Below are positions 11,214-22,872 of a stretch of 64,000 bases of DNA, piece after piece. Source of the DNA: Seison nebaliae (lineage: Eukaryota; Rotifera; Pararotatoria; Seisonacea; Seisonidae); contig JALJEE010002231.1 in assembly GCA_023231475.1 (NCBI GenBank), positions 1 through 64,000 of the forward strand, in the 5' to 3' direction. Under the pieces are notes generated by a model, which did no database searches, was not told the origin of the DNA, and was given only the letters and a program-made list of their open reading frames with translations. The position numbers and the translations under genes were made by a program. The number at the start of each line of letters is the position of its first letter. Positions within the stretch are counted from its first letter, which is position 1.

Positions 11214-11257
11214 ATTGTATTTCTTCTTCAGATTTTATTTCGTAGATTAAATCAAAT
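11214..11257 (+). promoter_or_regulatory. 44-bp junction between MRPL55 and PSMD12
   Basis: The gap contains a pyrimidine run ending TTCTTCTTCAG and then TTTCGTAG, 27 and 14 nt before the PSMD12 ATG. This looks like a splice acceptor with no donor in the gap. It is too short for an ordinary terminator plus promoter. That favours co-transcription with spliced-leader trans-splicing, or extreme overlap of a 3' end with a promoter. This is inference. Confidence 0.4.
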
Positions 11258-13060
11258 ATGGATGGAAGATTGCAAAAGATGGAAATCGATTATCGAGAGA
11301 TGACCGACGAGAAAATCGAGAAAAGTGAAAAATTGGTAAATGAGAAAGGGAAAGAAGGTTTAAAGGAATCATTGGAAATGTTGGTACCTTTGGAGAAATT
11401 ATGTCGAATTGGGAATGATGTCAATTCATTGAATCGAATCATTGTTGCCATCGTACAATGTTGTTGTGCATGTAACGATTGGCAAGAATGTATGGAACAG
11501 ATGACGGTTTTGACAAAACGACGAAATCAAACGAAAGCGGCAGTGATTAATTTGATTCAGGAGGTAATAAAGAATTTAAAAAGTAAATTATATGAAAAGA
11601 AAGAAGAAGAAGAATTATTATTGAAAGTGATCGATGTAATTCGGACGGTGACTAAAGGAAAGATTTATGTAGAGAATGAACGAGCCGAAGTAACGAAGAA
11701 AATGGCGGAGATCGAAGAAAAGAATGATAATTTAGAGAAAGCGAATGAAGTAATGCAAGAATTACAAGTGGAGACTTATGGAAGTATGGAACGAAAAGAG
11801 AAAGTTCATTTCATTCTCGAACAAATGAGATTAGCTCTTCTTCGACATGATTATATTCGGGCACAAGTCATTTCGAAGAAAATCTCGAAACGATTCTTCA
11901 CCACCGAAGATGATACGGATGAATTGAAATTAACTTTCTATCGACAAATGATTCAAATGGATTGTCATTTCGAGAATTATTTCAACGTCTTTCAACATTA
12001 TCAACAGATCTATATGACCGATTCTATCAAACAAATCAAAGATAAGACGAGAGAAATTCTCATGCCAATGACCACATTCCTCTTACTCGCCTCATTCGAT
12101 AATCAGCAAACGGAAATGATTCATTATCTCACCAAAGACAAACATATGTCACTCGTTCCAACTTATAAGTTTTCTTTTTCTTTTTCTCCATTCTTCATTT
12201 GATTCTTTCTTAGGAATTTATTATCGAAATTTCGTCGAAGTGAAATTATCGATTGGAAGAAATTGTGTGAAGAATTGGAAGATCAATTGAAGAACGGTCA
12301 TAAGAAGGAGAAAGCGACAGGAATTTTCACAAATGAGAAAATTTATGAGACAATTTCCACCACCAACGCTCCAATAACAGCCGTTCCATCTCAATCACAG
12401 AATAAAAAGAATGGAGAAATGACGGTGGGAGAGTATCGATGGAATTTGTTGAAACATCGAGTCGTTGAACATGTTAGGAATTTTTTTATTTTAAATTTAA
12501 TTTAAAAGATTCTTCATTAATCGACCTAATATGGTCATTTTCCGATTGAATTTTAATATTCTCATTCTAAACAGAACTTACGATGTGTGGCGAAATATTA
12601 TTCGAATATCACTATACGTCGTTTATCGGAATTGTTGGATGTGGATGAGGAGAGTAGTGAGAAGGCATTGGCAGAATTAGTAATAAGTGGCGTATTAGCC
12701 GCAAAAATTAATCGATCGGAAAAAAATATAAAATTTTTGAGACATGAAGCACAAGCGCCCGAAACTACCAACGATGTCTCCCATATTAATGGTTCATATT
12801 TTTCAAATTATTTCTCCAAAATAATTATTTCATAATCAACAGATGAGACCAGTATTAAACAATTACATCAAATTCACGTATTGAGATCTGATCTGAATGG
12901 AGAAGGAGATGGAGGAAATTCGTTGAAGAACATTCGAGAACAAGAAACTCCCAAACAAATTTTGGAGGGTTGGAACAGGAATCTCCAAAATCTTATGGCG
13001 TATGTCAATGAGACGCGTCATCTCATCAACAAAGAGGAAATGATTCATACAGTCCGATAA
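11258..13060 (+). CDS. PSMD12: 26S proteasome non-ATPase subunit 12 (Rpn5)
   Basis: A lid subunit of the 19S regulatory particle. Four exons (11258-12168, 12214-12472, 12575-12775, 12848-13060) encode 527 residues, longer than the roughly 450 usual for the family. LEKLCRIGND, the helical repeats with LQVETYGSM and IRAQVISKKI, and the PCI domain ending with ITIRRLSELLDVDEE and VISGVLAAKI are characteristic. The C-terminal helix LMAYVNETRHLINKEEMIH matches the helix used for lid assembly. A Gln/Ser/Thr-rich insert lies between KNGHKKEK and VGEYRWNL. Introns are 45, 102 and 72 bp; the third begins GTC, one of four non-GTT donors in the window. Confidence 0.94.
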
Positions 13061-13273
13061 GAATAAATTGAAATTTTGAATGAAATTTAAGAAGATTGAT
13101 ATTGAAATTCCTCTTTTTTTCTTGACGTGAATTTAAAAAATAAAATTTTATTTCATTAAAATTCTGAATAGAATCTTCTCAATAAAGATTTCATTTATAG
13201 ATTTTAAGAGTCTCATAAAGAAGTTTGAATTAGTAAGCATGGTTGTTGTCATGGTAACGACGTGATTAAGATA

Positions 13274-14615
13274 ATGGGTAAAAAAAGTAAAGAGAAAAAA
13301 TCAGAAAGTACACAGAAGAGTAATGATTCGAAAACGACGATATTTCAAGCTCGATTGCTTATGGAGTTCTCAATTGTCTAATTGAAATTTTCATCAATAT
13401 CAATTATTTTCATTTAGAACGAATCATCTAAAAAGTCTTCAGTCAAGAAAGGAAGACGATTTGAGTAAGTTGAGGAAGGAATTGGAGGAAGTGGAGAAGG
13501 AGTGGAGATATTTGGAGAATGAGAGAAAGAATGGATTGGAAAGATTATTAGAAGAGAAACGGAAGAATGATCAGAATAAAAACGACACAACTCAAAAAGA
13601 TGTTAATGATTCAAATGAAATTGAATTACATTAAATTTCCATTCAGGTTCTCGAAGCAATCGAAAGAAAGAAATTGATATTCGATCAATTTAATTTACAA
13701 TACGAAAGTTCCATCCTTGATTGATTTCCGATATATTTATTGTTTGATATCCAGATGAAATATCAAAAGAGAAAAAGAAAAAGAAATCAGCAATGGAACT
13801 ATTAAAGAAGATTGAGCATGATCGAACATTCCGTGACAAAATGAAAAAGGAGAACGAGAATATGATTGAACAACTTGAGAAGGAGAAAGAAGAATCGATA
13901 AATCGATTCTCAGTAATTTCCGGTTTTCATCATTCATTATCATCTTCTTCACCAATTCTCATTCGTTTAAAAGATTATTTAAAAAAATTAATGAAGAAGA
14001 ATAAAGACGAAGAAAAGGTGAAAGCAGAAAATATCATTTATGAGAAACAAACGAAAGAGGCCGATGTTTAAATTAATTCTTCTTTTTCTTCTTCTTCATT
14101 TTTCTCTCGTAGAAAGTTCTCCAATTCGTCGATAAAGAAACGATGAAGAAGATGACAGATAATATTTGGATTGAAAAAGAATGTGAAATTCATCGGAAAG
14201 AACAAAAGAATATTTTGGAAGATATCAAAAAAGAGAAAGAAGAGATTGAAAATCTTTTGAGAAATTTGTTCTCATCAGTCTCTAACAGTTTCCAACGTGA
14301 CACGTTTCTACTTTTCACTTTCATCATTCTCTCACCATCTTCATTTCTATTAGATATTTAGACAAAACTTATTTTGATGACGACACAATTAATAGTAAAA
14401 AGAGTAAACTACTTCTATTGACGATGTCGTCGGAGAATATCGGACGTCATTTGGAAGAGTTGACGGCAGCAAATATTCCCAGTCCAACAAATCAGAAATG
14501 TGAAGATGAATTGATTGAGAATGATATGGAAATCAAATACTCTCAAATTGAATGGCCAATAACAACAGATATGTTGAATGAAATATTGGAAGAGAAGAAG
14601 AAAGAGGAAAATTAA
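13274..14615 (+). CDS. coiled-coil protein, seven exons, function unknown
   Basis: Exons 13274-13365, 13418-13601, 13647-13707, 13755-13922, 13974-14065, 14113-14267 and 14354-14615 join in frame to 337 residues with introns of 45-86 bp, all starting GTT. The N-terminus is lysine-rich (MGKKSKEKKSE). Most of the rest is charged heptad-type helix, for example RKELEEVEKEWRYLENE and HRKEQKNILEDIKKEKEEIE. A shorter C-terminal region contains NIGRHLEELTAANIP. I do not recognise a family by sequence; axonemal or basal-body coiled-coil proteins look like this, but so do many others. The fourth intron (13923-13973) is the least certain, because the unspliced frame also stays open there. Confidence 0.65.
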
Positions 14616-14815
14616 AGGAAATTAAAAAAATAAAGAAATTCTATGAAGAAATTTATATGGAAATGAGAATTTCCTCATTATTTCTCCTTTATTCAAATTT
14701 CCCCAATTTGATTATTGCCAAAAATGAAGATTTTCAGAGAATTTATAAAATTTTTAAGGACTAGTAAAAATAATTGAGTCGAAAAAAAAAAGAAAAGAAA
14801 AAACATAATAGGCTC

Positions 14816-15755
14816 TTAATAAATGGCGATAATGTGGAGGAAGTTATCTGGTGAACTCAGATGTTCGCACATGTATTGGATTGGAACGTTGAAAGATGGG
14901 ACGATACCTTGAACGATAAATTGTCCTTCAGAAATGATTTGTTGAACGTTTTCTTTCATTTCGAATTTTTCTAGAATCCATTCGAGCAAATCTCGAAATC
15001 GTCGTTTGTTCCCCTCACCATCTATCGGAGAGAAGAGTGCTTGATAGAAATTGAAATTGTTCATCTTTTCATTCTTCTTCCTGTAATAATAACGAAAAGG
15101 AATGTTGTGGAAGCAATTCGTCAATTTATTCTTCCTCATCAGAAGTCGATTAATCTCCCAAAACTGTTTGAAATTATTGGTTGATAATGACGTCCATAAT
15201 TGTTTGTGTTGTTGAGCGGTCATTGTTTGAAGTATTTCGCCATGATGTTTCAATTCATCCGCTTCTTTTAACGTCGACATAAAATAATTTTCTAATGGAA
15301 GTAAATCGTCGTTGGACATTTGAAGGATTTGTTCGAAAGGAAATTTTCCATATTTCGCCCGAATTACCCACGGGACTGGTTTGGGTGATATGTGAACTGT
15401 ATGTAAATCATATAAGAGACCGATGGGTAATTGCCATCTTAATGGTTCGTCTTGGAATTCGAACCAAATACTATCATTCCTCATAGGATCGAGAAAAGAA
15501 GTGAAATATCGATCAAATTTCCTCATGATTATTGGGAAATATGTGTTACGATGAACAGATATCTAAAAATAGATTTTATTATAATTAGATTTTTAAAAAA
15601 ATATTAACATAAACGGGATCGGGAGATTCACTCGACAGAAAGACGGAAGATTCGTCTAATTCGATTCGAATGGTAACGGTACCATTCCATAATTCTTCCA
15701 ACAATTCGTCATCAAAATGATGATCGACATTTTCCAATTTCTTCTCTTCACTCAT
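14816..15755 (-). CDS. ATG5: autophagy protein ATG5
   Basis: ATG5 is joined covalently to ATG12, and the conjugate with ATG16 drives lipidation of ATG8/LC3. Two exons (15755-15609 and 15562-14816, intron 46 bp GTTAATAT...TTTTAG) give 297 residues. N-terminal LWNGTVTIRIELDES starts the first ubiquitin-like domain. LRWQLPIGLLYDL, the helix MSTLKEADELKHH carrying the acceptor lysine, and LWTSLSTNNFKQFWEINR are family signatures. The C-terminal QGIVPSFNVPIQYMCEHLS and SSPDNFLHI close the second ubiquitin-like fold. It is convergent with the coiled-coil gene (200 bp) and divergent from POLDIP2 (272 bp). Confidence 0.94.
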
Positions 15756-16027
15756 TCTTCGCTCATTCTCCTTCTGATCGATGAATCTTTTCTCAGAAAA
15801 TCAAGAAGTTTTTATTTACGAAATCTTCATCTTAACTTCTCCCCCTCCAATCTCGAAGTGAATCGAATGGAAATTATTTGATTGTTTTAATGGAAAAATT
15901 TCAAATTTCAAATTTTTCGGCTTATCAATCCAAATTCGAATACAATGCCATGAAGAGGAGTGGAGAAAGATTAAAATTATTTTTCACGGACATGTATCTG
16001 AAGAAAATTGAGAAATTAAATTGAAAA
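15756..16027. promoter_or_regulatory. shared promoter region of ATG5 and POLDIP2
   Basis: A 272-bp gap between divergent start codons. Both promoters must lie here. No obvious TATA or known operator stands out beyond general AT-richness. Confidence 0.5.
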
Positions 16028-17092
16028 ATGAAATTGGGACGAATTATTTGGAATAAATGGAAAGAGATCGGTCGAATTCAAGATGTCAATTCCATCAGCA
16101 AACCATATGAAACGGGTCAATTATTTTTCCATCGCATTTTCGGTTATCGTGGCGTTCTCCTGTTTTCATGGAAAGCGAAATCATTTGATCGATCATTAAA
16201 TAAACAACCGAAAGATTTATATTCATGTTCGAAATCTGATAAAAATAATCCATCTCATAAGAAAGATGAAGAGGATAATTTAACGAAAAATTATTTCAAT
16301 AAATTCATATTGACAGATAATGTGGAGAATGGAAAAGAAGATAAATTGAATGATGAAGATAATGGAATAAATCATGATTTGTGTTATCAAGCATTGGTAG
16401 ACGCGAGAGATTTACCATCTATCCGATCTCAAGTGGAAACCGTCACTTTCTTAAGTAAACAAAGTCGATCATTATATGTCATTCCAGGAATGGATTATGT
16501 GAATCATGAAGATATTATTCCTTATGGAATGGATAAATTGAAATCGGAAGAAAACGGTAATCAAATCACAAATATTCCAATTAAACATGATCTTTATCCA
16601 AAATTTCTTCATCATCAAGATGACGGTTCGGTTATTGGAAGGAGAGCATTATCTGCTTGGAAAGATCGCAATTATCCATGGTTACATTTGAGTGACATTT
16701 ATCGAGATGAAACAGCTGGTGTTCGTATCACTGTCATTCCATTCTATATGGGAGAACGCGATTCGACAAGATGGTGGAGATATTGTGTCCGAATAGAAAA
16801 CTTCTCTTCAACACCATTCATTGTTCGTGAACGTCATTGGAGAATCTTCTCCATATCTGGCACATTAGAGACAGTGCGAGGAAAAGGAGTTATTGGAACA
16901 GAACCAATTTTGGATTCAAATCAACCTGTTTTTCAATATTCATCTCATGTATCACTAGAAGCACCATCTGGTCATATGTGGGGAACATATCGAATGGAAT
17001 CGAATGTGGGACGATCGTTCGATGTACGAATTCCTGCCTTCAATCTAGTTAGTCAATTAGAAACGGAAAATTCTCAAAATGATGGAAAATGA
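16028..17092 (+). CDS. POLDIP2: polymerase delta-interacting protein 2 homologue
   Basis: An intronless gene of 354 residues. POLDIP2 proteins are found in mitochondria and nucleus and bind PrimPol, polymerase delta and ClpX. The first half is a YccV-like domain beginning with YETGQLFFHRIFGYRG (about residue 27) and continuing after an insert with YQALVDARDLPSI and YVIPGMDYVNHEDI. The C-terminal half is an ApaG domain with VTVIPFYMGER, WWRYCVRIEN, RERHWRIFSISG, QYSSHVSLEAPSGHMWG and FDVRIPAF. The insert between the halves of the YccV domain, about residues 60-115, is asparagine- and lysine-rich and unlike vertebrate proteins. AATAAA lies 20 bp after the stop. It is convergent with PPIL4, with only 99 bp between stop codons. 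Confidence 0.93.
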   Translation: MKLGRIIWNKWKEIGRIQDVNSISKPYETGQLFFHRIFGYRGVLLFSWKAKSFDRSLNKQPKDLYSCSKSDKNNPSHKKDEEDNLTKNYFNKFILTDNVENGKEDKLNDEDNGINHDLCYQALVDARDLPSIRSQVETVTFLSKQSRSLYVIPGMDYVNHEDIIPYGMDKLKSEENGNQITNIPIKHDLYPKFLHHQDDGSVIGRRALSAWKDRNYPWLHLSDIYRDETAGVRITVIPFYMGERDSTRWWRYCVRIENFSSTPFIVRERHWRIFSISGTLETVRGKGVIGTEPILDSNQPVFQYSSHVSLEAPSGHMWGTYRMESNVGRSFDVRIPAFNLVSQLETENSQNDGK

Positions 17093-17191
17093 ATTTGTTT
17101 TTTGTTGTTCAAATAAAAAATTTTATTTTTCCTTTTAATTTCAATATCTCAATAAAATTTCACAATTATTTACAGTCAGACGAAGATCATC

Positions 17192-18822
17192 TTATTCTTC
17201 TTTCCTTCTCATTTTCGATGAATGATTCCGTAAATTCCATTTCTTTGTGAATTTCTCCGGTTTTCGTCGTCGTTTTCTCTCATGTTCTCCTTCCAATTTA
17301 GCACGTCTCTGACGTTCTAAATCAAGTCAAAATAATAAGAGATATGATATTGAGAAATGAAATTGAATGACTAACTGAACATTTTCCATTTAACGGGTGC
17401 AATCGATTGACTGAAATCCACATGAATTCGTCGATCATCAATAAGAGAATTATTCATTTTGAAATAAGCTCTCTCACAATCCTCTTTCTAACAATGTAAA
17501 TGAGAATGAATATTAGAAATTTTAGAAGAAAATGAAAAAAGAAAGAGAGAAACTTTGTCATATTCGATGAATCCATATCCCAATGAATTGCCCGAATTCT
17601 CATCTTTGATGATATTGCAACTGATTGGAAAAATAAATTATTTATAAATTAAAGTCAATAATAAAATGAACCTGATAATACGACCGTATTTTGAGAAGAT
17701 AATCTCCAAATCATCTTCATCTGTTATCGAATTCAATTTACAAACAAACAAAATATTCTCCGGTGGTTTAATATCCGCATATGGTAAGTCACCCATCTTA
17801 AAGAAGTGAATTAATAAATGAATGGAAAGAAGAACTAACAATTTCTAATAAAGTTCCATGAGCTTTCTCTTCTTTGACTTGTTTGATCTGTTCCAATTCT
17901 TCATCATTCTTCCCTTCTAACAGATTATCATTTTCATCCACACAAATCATTCCATTCTATTATCATATTATTATTCAATTATCAATAAGAAAAAAAGAAT
18001 GATGAAGAATAAACTTCGACGTCAGAAATCGTTGGAGGTGGTGATTTCCTTCCGAATCGTTTATGTTCATCATCAGTCCATTGGAATGGATCTTGAATGA
18101 CGACTATGTGATAAATCCTGTTGAGAATGAGATTCAAATAAGAATAATTTAAATAATTCTCACATGATGTCTTGTAGAGGTCGACCGTTTTTATCACAAA
18201 AAACATCATTGATACTTGAAAGAACTTCCATTGATTTTGATGTTTTTGAGTGATCATCCTCTTCTTCTACCACATGTCCAATGACTCGATGATTCATATC
18301 ATCCAATCGATCACCGTCACGATCGAGACTAATGAAAAACTATGGAGAAATATGTTGAAATTTTTCCCAAAAACAAGTTGGAGGAACTTGTGAACCAAAT
18401 TGATTTTGTCCGACATTCACTAACGATACTGTTCCATAAGTATGTTTCTTCTTCTCCGAATGAGGTGCCAACCATAATAAATCTCGTTTACTCTTCCCGA
18501 TGAAACTAGAAAATTACAAAGAAAGAATAAAGAAAGAAACTGTTGATATGATTCACCCATTGTCCATTGACGATTCTTATTCGCACCAACTTGACATAGA
18601 AAATTTCTCTAAATTCATATAATTAGAAAAAAAAATTTTAAGAAAAAATTAATTCGAACTATATTATACAGATAATTATCTAACTTGAACGTTGTTGAAG
18701 ATGGTGAAATTATAATATTTCGTTCGACATAATCCAAGGAAATTCTTCACTGCTTTCGCCTCCTCGTCGACGAGCAGATCGATCGTCATACAACCGATGG
18801 AACTTTCGATGACGACTGACAT
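17192..18822 (-). CDS. PPIL4: peptidyl-prolyl isomerase-like 4 (cyclophilin + RRM)
   Basis: A nuclear, spliceosome-associated cyclophilin. Ten exons (18822-18685, 18608-18541, 18505-18388, 18339-18164, 18117-18015, 17956-17840, 17796-17672, 17620-17554, 17487-17376, 17316-17192) sum to 382 residues. The cyclophilin domain starts [15 protein letters not shown] and includes [10 protein letters not shown] and FGSQFFI, but is divergent and shortened in the middle. The linker [20 protein letters not shown] leads into the RRM with [29 protein letters not shown] and VKWK, followed by a short basic tail. One intron (18506-18540) is only 35 bp; its boundaries are the only ones I found that keep the frame between MGESYQ and FIGKSKR. 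One donor (GTGAGAAT) is non-GTT. Confidence 0.92.
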
Positions 18823-19069
18823 AATTCAATTGAAAAACTTTTTCCAACTTTCTCACAATGCTGACGACAACTAACGGTAATCAGACGTAGATGCGAATAT
18901 ACGCGAACATATATGAATAGAATGAAAAATTATATCGAATTAAAATCAACTTCCCAATTTATTCAAATGACAGGCCGTCCTCAATTTAACAATTTTCTCG
19001 TGTTTTTTCTTTTTACCGCCAATTATCTCCACGCCAATTTTATCTGCAAATCCGTTCCCAAGTACCAGA
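18823..19069. promoter_or_regulatory. shared promoter region of PPIL4 and ESF1
   Basis: A 247-bp gap between divergent start codons of two nuclear RNA-processing genes. No motif is singled out. Confidence 0.5.
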
Positions 19070-20691
19070 ATGGGAAAGTTTCAGAATGATGATCGTTTCA
19101 AAAAAATTAAAAAAGATAAACGTTTTCGTCTCTTTCAACAAAATGAGTCGAAAGTAAAAGTGGATGATCGATTCTCTTCCATGTTCACGAAAAAACAATT
19201 CCAGAAACAATTCCAAATAGACAAACGAGGTAAATCAGTCACTAAATCTTCGTTGGATGAATTGAAAAATTTTTTCGTTGTCGATAAAGAGAATAAAAAT
19301 GTAAGTCCTGATGATGATGATGATGATGATGAAGAAAAAACTGAGGAAGAAGAAGAAAATGATGATGATGAAGATGGTAATGAGGAGGAGGAGGAAGAAG
19401 AAGAAGAAGAAGAAGTGAATGATGAAATAAAAATCGAAGGAAGTTTTTTGGATTTAGTGGATGAGAATAATATTGAGATGGATGAAATGACATCACGGTT
19501 TTTAGCAATTTGTAATTGTAAATGGGATGTGGTGAAATCAGTGGATTTATTTGCTCTCTTTACCTCATTTATTGAGAGTGAGAAGTTGTTATCAATTTCC
19601 GTTTATCGAAGTAGTTATGGAATAAAAGAATTGGAGAAAGAAGCAGAAAACGGACCAACACCATTCAGCAAATCCAATAAAGATCCTTATGAATTGAGAC
19701 AATTGAAATATTATTTCGCTGTCGCCATCTTCGCCGACGATGAGACAGCTATCCAACTCTACAATGAATGTGACGGATTAGAATTCGAAACATCAGGAAA
19801 TCGATTAGATCTTCGATTTATCAATAATGATGACATGTATTTCGATGAATCGAATCTCGATAATCGTATTACAATGACAGATTGGAAATCACAGAATTTA
19901 TCAGAATCATATGAAGCACCTCCAACTTTCTATTGTCAATCGTTGTCCAATACGATTTTAGATAATTCTTTAAATAATTGGGATTGTAACGATTTGCGAC
20001 GACAGAAAATTTTCGAGAAAATTTTTGACGATGATTCGTGGAAGAAAAGTTTCTTCTTCTTTTCTCCTCCTCTTCCTCCTCATCATCATCATATCCTCAT
20101 CACTTAGATAAGAAGAAAAGACGTAAATTGGAAGAAGATGACGAACTTGACAATTTAACAAATTCATTATCCGCTTATATTGCTCCACCATCATCCGATG
20201 AAGAATCGGAGGAACTCCAAACCGATATCAACGATATGAATGAGGTGAAGAAGAAAGTGGCAATTCTCTCCAAACAAACCCAACAAAGAAAACCACCAGA
20301 GAAAAAGAGAAATATTGAAAGAAAAGAAAAATCTCCAATTCACGTTCAACCAGACAATTCAAATGATAAGACGAATAATGAAGAACCCGAAGAGAAAAAT
20401 CATTTTCTGGTGACGGATCTCGTGAAATTCGAGAAATTGTTGAAGAAGAAAAAGAAATCGAAGAAACAACAAAAAGTTTTCGAACGACTACAAAAGAAAT
20501 ATAAGAACGATAAATTTGAAGTTTTTTTCCCATTTGATTTTTTTTGAATTTTAAATTTTTTTTCTTTTCAGTTCAATTCAGAAGACAATCGTTTCATGAA
20601 GGAACTGAATAATAATCATTTGTTTCATATCGATCCTACATCTTCCCAATATCATGCAACGCCAGCGATGAAAAATTTAATGAAACGATAA
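19070..20691 (+). CDS. ESF1: ESF1 nucleolar pre-rRNA processing protein
   Basis: A nucleolar factor needed for early 18S rRNA processing. Three exons (19070-20048, 20108-20520, 20572-20691; introns 59 and 51 bp) give 503 residues, clearly shorter than the animal proteins of about 800. The N-terminus has DDRFKKIKKDKRFR and VDDRFSSMFTKKQF. An acidic run of D and E follows (about residues 80-120). The NUC153-like core includes LAICNCKWDVVKSVDLFALF, SVYRSSYGIKELEKE and LRQLKYYFAVAIF. The C-terminal motif is FNSEDNRFMKEL, HLFHIDPTSSQY. The acidic run is encoded by GAT/GAA/GAG triplet repeats. Confidence 0.9.
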
Positions 20692-22079
20692 AATTTATTT
20701 TTAATTTTCTTTTCAATTTTATTTCTGTAATTTCTTCTCACGACATTTCTCCATTGTCGATTTCCATGTTTCATTATTAAATTCAAAAGTTAATAAAAAA
20801 TACGAATGTCATTAAATTACAGAGAGGGGAGGAAGGAAGTAAGAATAATGGAATGAACTTCCCATTTTGAGAAGACGAGTAATTTCATATCGAATATGTC
20901 TCGGTTGGGGACAAGTTCGTTTCGTTGTGATTGTTGGTAGGAAACAGTTGAATTCTTATGATTTCACTGAAATTTTTTTATTGTTCAGTTGTTATTTTTT
21001 GAAAAGAATGGTTGTGGAGAGAAGAGTTATTGTGGAACGTATTTCTTTCGAAATCATTAGCACCTAAAGACGTTTGATTGAATAAAATTATTAAATTGAA
21101 TGACATACATGATGGAGAATGGAAAGAGTATGTATGTGAAGATAATTAAGTTCATCTATTCATGAATCGTAGTCAATTGTCATTATTGTTTGAGTTGGTA
21201 ATGATTGGAACTTTTGTTCAATTCAATTTCTCCATTCCTCATTTTAGGTTGCCTTCTCCTCCTCAAACTCCAGTGGTAGACGAAATTGAGTTGATTATTT
21301 ATTGAACAAACAAGATGAGACTGAATGTAATGACTCTCTTCTTCTTATGAAACAATTGGGTTCCGACCGAATTATTCTAATATAGAATTCCCATTCTCTA
21401 CTTATATTGAGAGGAAGGAAAGGTGTTTGTTGTTAACTAACACAATATTTAACTTTTAATGCTCTTCCATCATTCACGTCCTTCTTTATAGCTCATCGCA
21501 ATATATGTGATCATAGAAATAGAACGGAAATATTAATTTAAAAAATTTTATTCAATCGATTTCTCACGAAATTCCTTTTAAACGTTCTATCAAATTCTTC
21601 ATCGCTTGGTTACCTAGCAACGTGACTTGATAAGCCCAAGAATGATTCATGTCAATTCTATTACTGTCACTTTTCTACGATAACCAAACAATGCAGATTT
21701 AGTTATCATCCTAATTACGATTGTATAAATGATCTATGACTCCAAAGTAATAGAACTCTGGCATTTGGAAAATAGAAAGTACCAACTCCAAATCTGTTAG
21801 ATTTGAAAATCCAGACATGTTTTCACTTCTCATCATTATGTGAGTATCGAATCACCATTTCAATCTCGTTTTTATAGAGACTTTAAGTAATCATAAAATT
21901 CGGGTGTATATTACGGGACGTATTTTTTCTGTCTTACTTATTTAGAGAAACGATTTATTTTCCGTTACTTTTGTTTTTCCTACACACTAATTGTCTTGTT
22001 TTCTTCTCAGAAGTCGATAACTGGCTAATCCAATTTCATTATTAAATAAAATTATAATAATTATTATTATCAAAGAGAA
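20692..22079. other. gene-poor stretch upstream of the retroelement
   Basis: AT-rich. One 66-residue hydrophobic frame (20867-21067) has no family features. Nothing else is supported. Confidence 0.5.
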
Positions 22080-22101
22080 AAAACTCAAAGAAATATGCAA
22101 A

Positions 22102-22872
22102 ATGGTACGCTCCTCAACAATGAACAAAACAATAATCAATCAAGTCCTCCCAATGATCCTTCCAATCAAGGAAGAATCCACCGTTTACCGTCATCAAAAC
22201 AACGACCCTTCCACCCGCTCAAAACGGGATAGATCAGGGCTCCCAACAGTCCATCGAAAAAATGAGGAAATTGAAAGAATCTCAAACGTGCAAATCATGT
22301 CACAATTAAAGGAGTCAATGTCATCTTTGGCTAGCTCCTTCATCCTCTCCGACAAATCTTACGAACTTATGGAAGAGATCGCTACGTCGTTAAGGATCAT
22401 AATAGCAAACCAAAAAATTATTATCGAGAATAGTGGAAAACAGAACACTTCCCACACCTGTGATAAAGGTACGAATTCTCGAGAACAAAAAATCACCTCA
22501 TATCGAGACGCTCTTAATTCGAGAACGAATGACTCTTCGTCTGCAACCTCCACTCTTCTCAACGCTAGTGTTCAGCCAATTCACTCGGATGTTTCTTCGT
22601 CCAAACTAACCAAGAATAAATCGCCAGATAAGAAACCTGAAACGACGAAGCGACAGAAAAGAAAGAACGCCGCCGCTCAATCTGGGACACGTACCTCCTG
22701 TATTGTGCACGGTGCGCAATTCCGCCCCCCGAAGCCCATTTTCCGCTCCGTACTGGTCACCAAGTTCGTACCTTCCACTACTCCGAGTGACGTTGACAAC
22801 CTCATCTCCGATTCTAACGTGGTCCCATTCTCCGACGAAGTTGCAACTACTCCTCGCTCCTTTATCATCTGA
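22102..22872 (+). CDS. LINE ORF1-like protein
   Basis: A 256-residue frame rich in serine, threonine and lysine. The N-terminal half has helical stretches (IMSQLKESMSSLASSFI and IATSLRIIIANQKIII). A basic patch KKPETTKRQKRKN precedes the motif RSVLVTKFVPSTTPSDVDNL, a shape common near the C-terminus of LINE ORF1 proteins. In such elements a zinc knuckle or second domain usually follows. Here the frame stops, and related-looking sequence seems to continue in another frame, so the 3' end is probably frameshifted. Its role in the intact element would be RNA binding. Confidence 0.6.
   Translation: MVRSSTMNKTIINQVLPMILPIKEESTVYRHQNNDPSTRSKRDRSGLPTVHRKNEEIERISNVQIMSQLKESMSSLASSFILSDKSYELMEEIATSLRIIIANQKIIIENSGKQNTSHTCDKGTNSREQKITSYRDALNSRTNDSSSATSTLLNASVQPIHSDVSSSKLTKNKSPDKKPETTKRQKRKNAAAQSGTRTSCIVHGAQFRPPKPIFRSVLVTKFVPSTTPSDVDNLISDSNVVPFSDEVATTPRSFII

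Noticed and set aside
19242-19508. Minus-strand His/Leu/Pro-rich frame
   Set aside because: Antisense shadow of the acidic run in ESF1.
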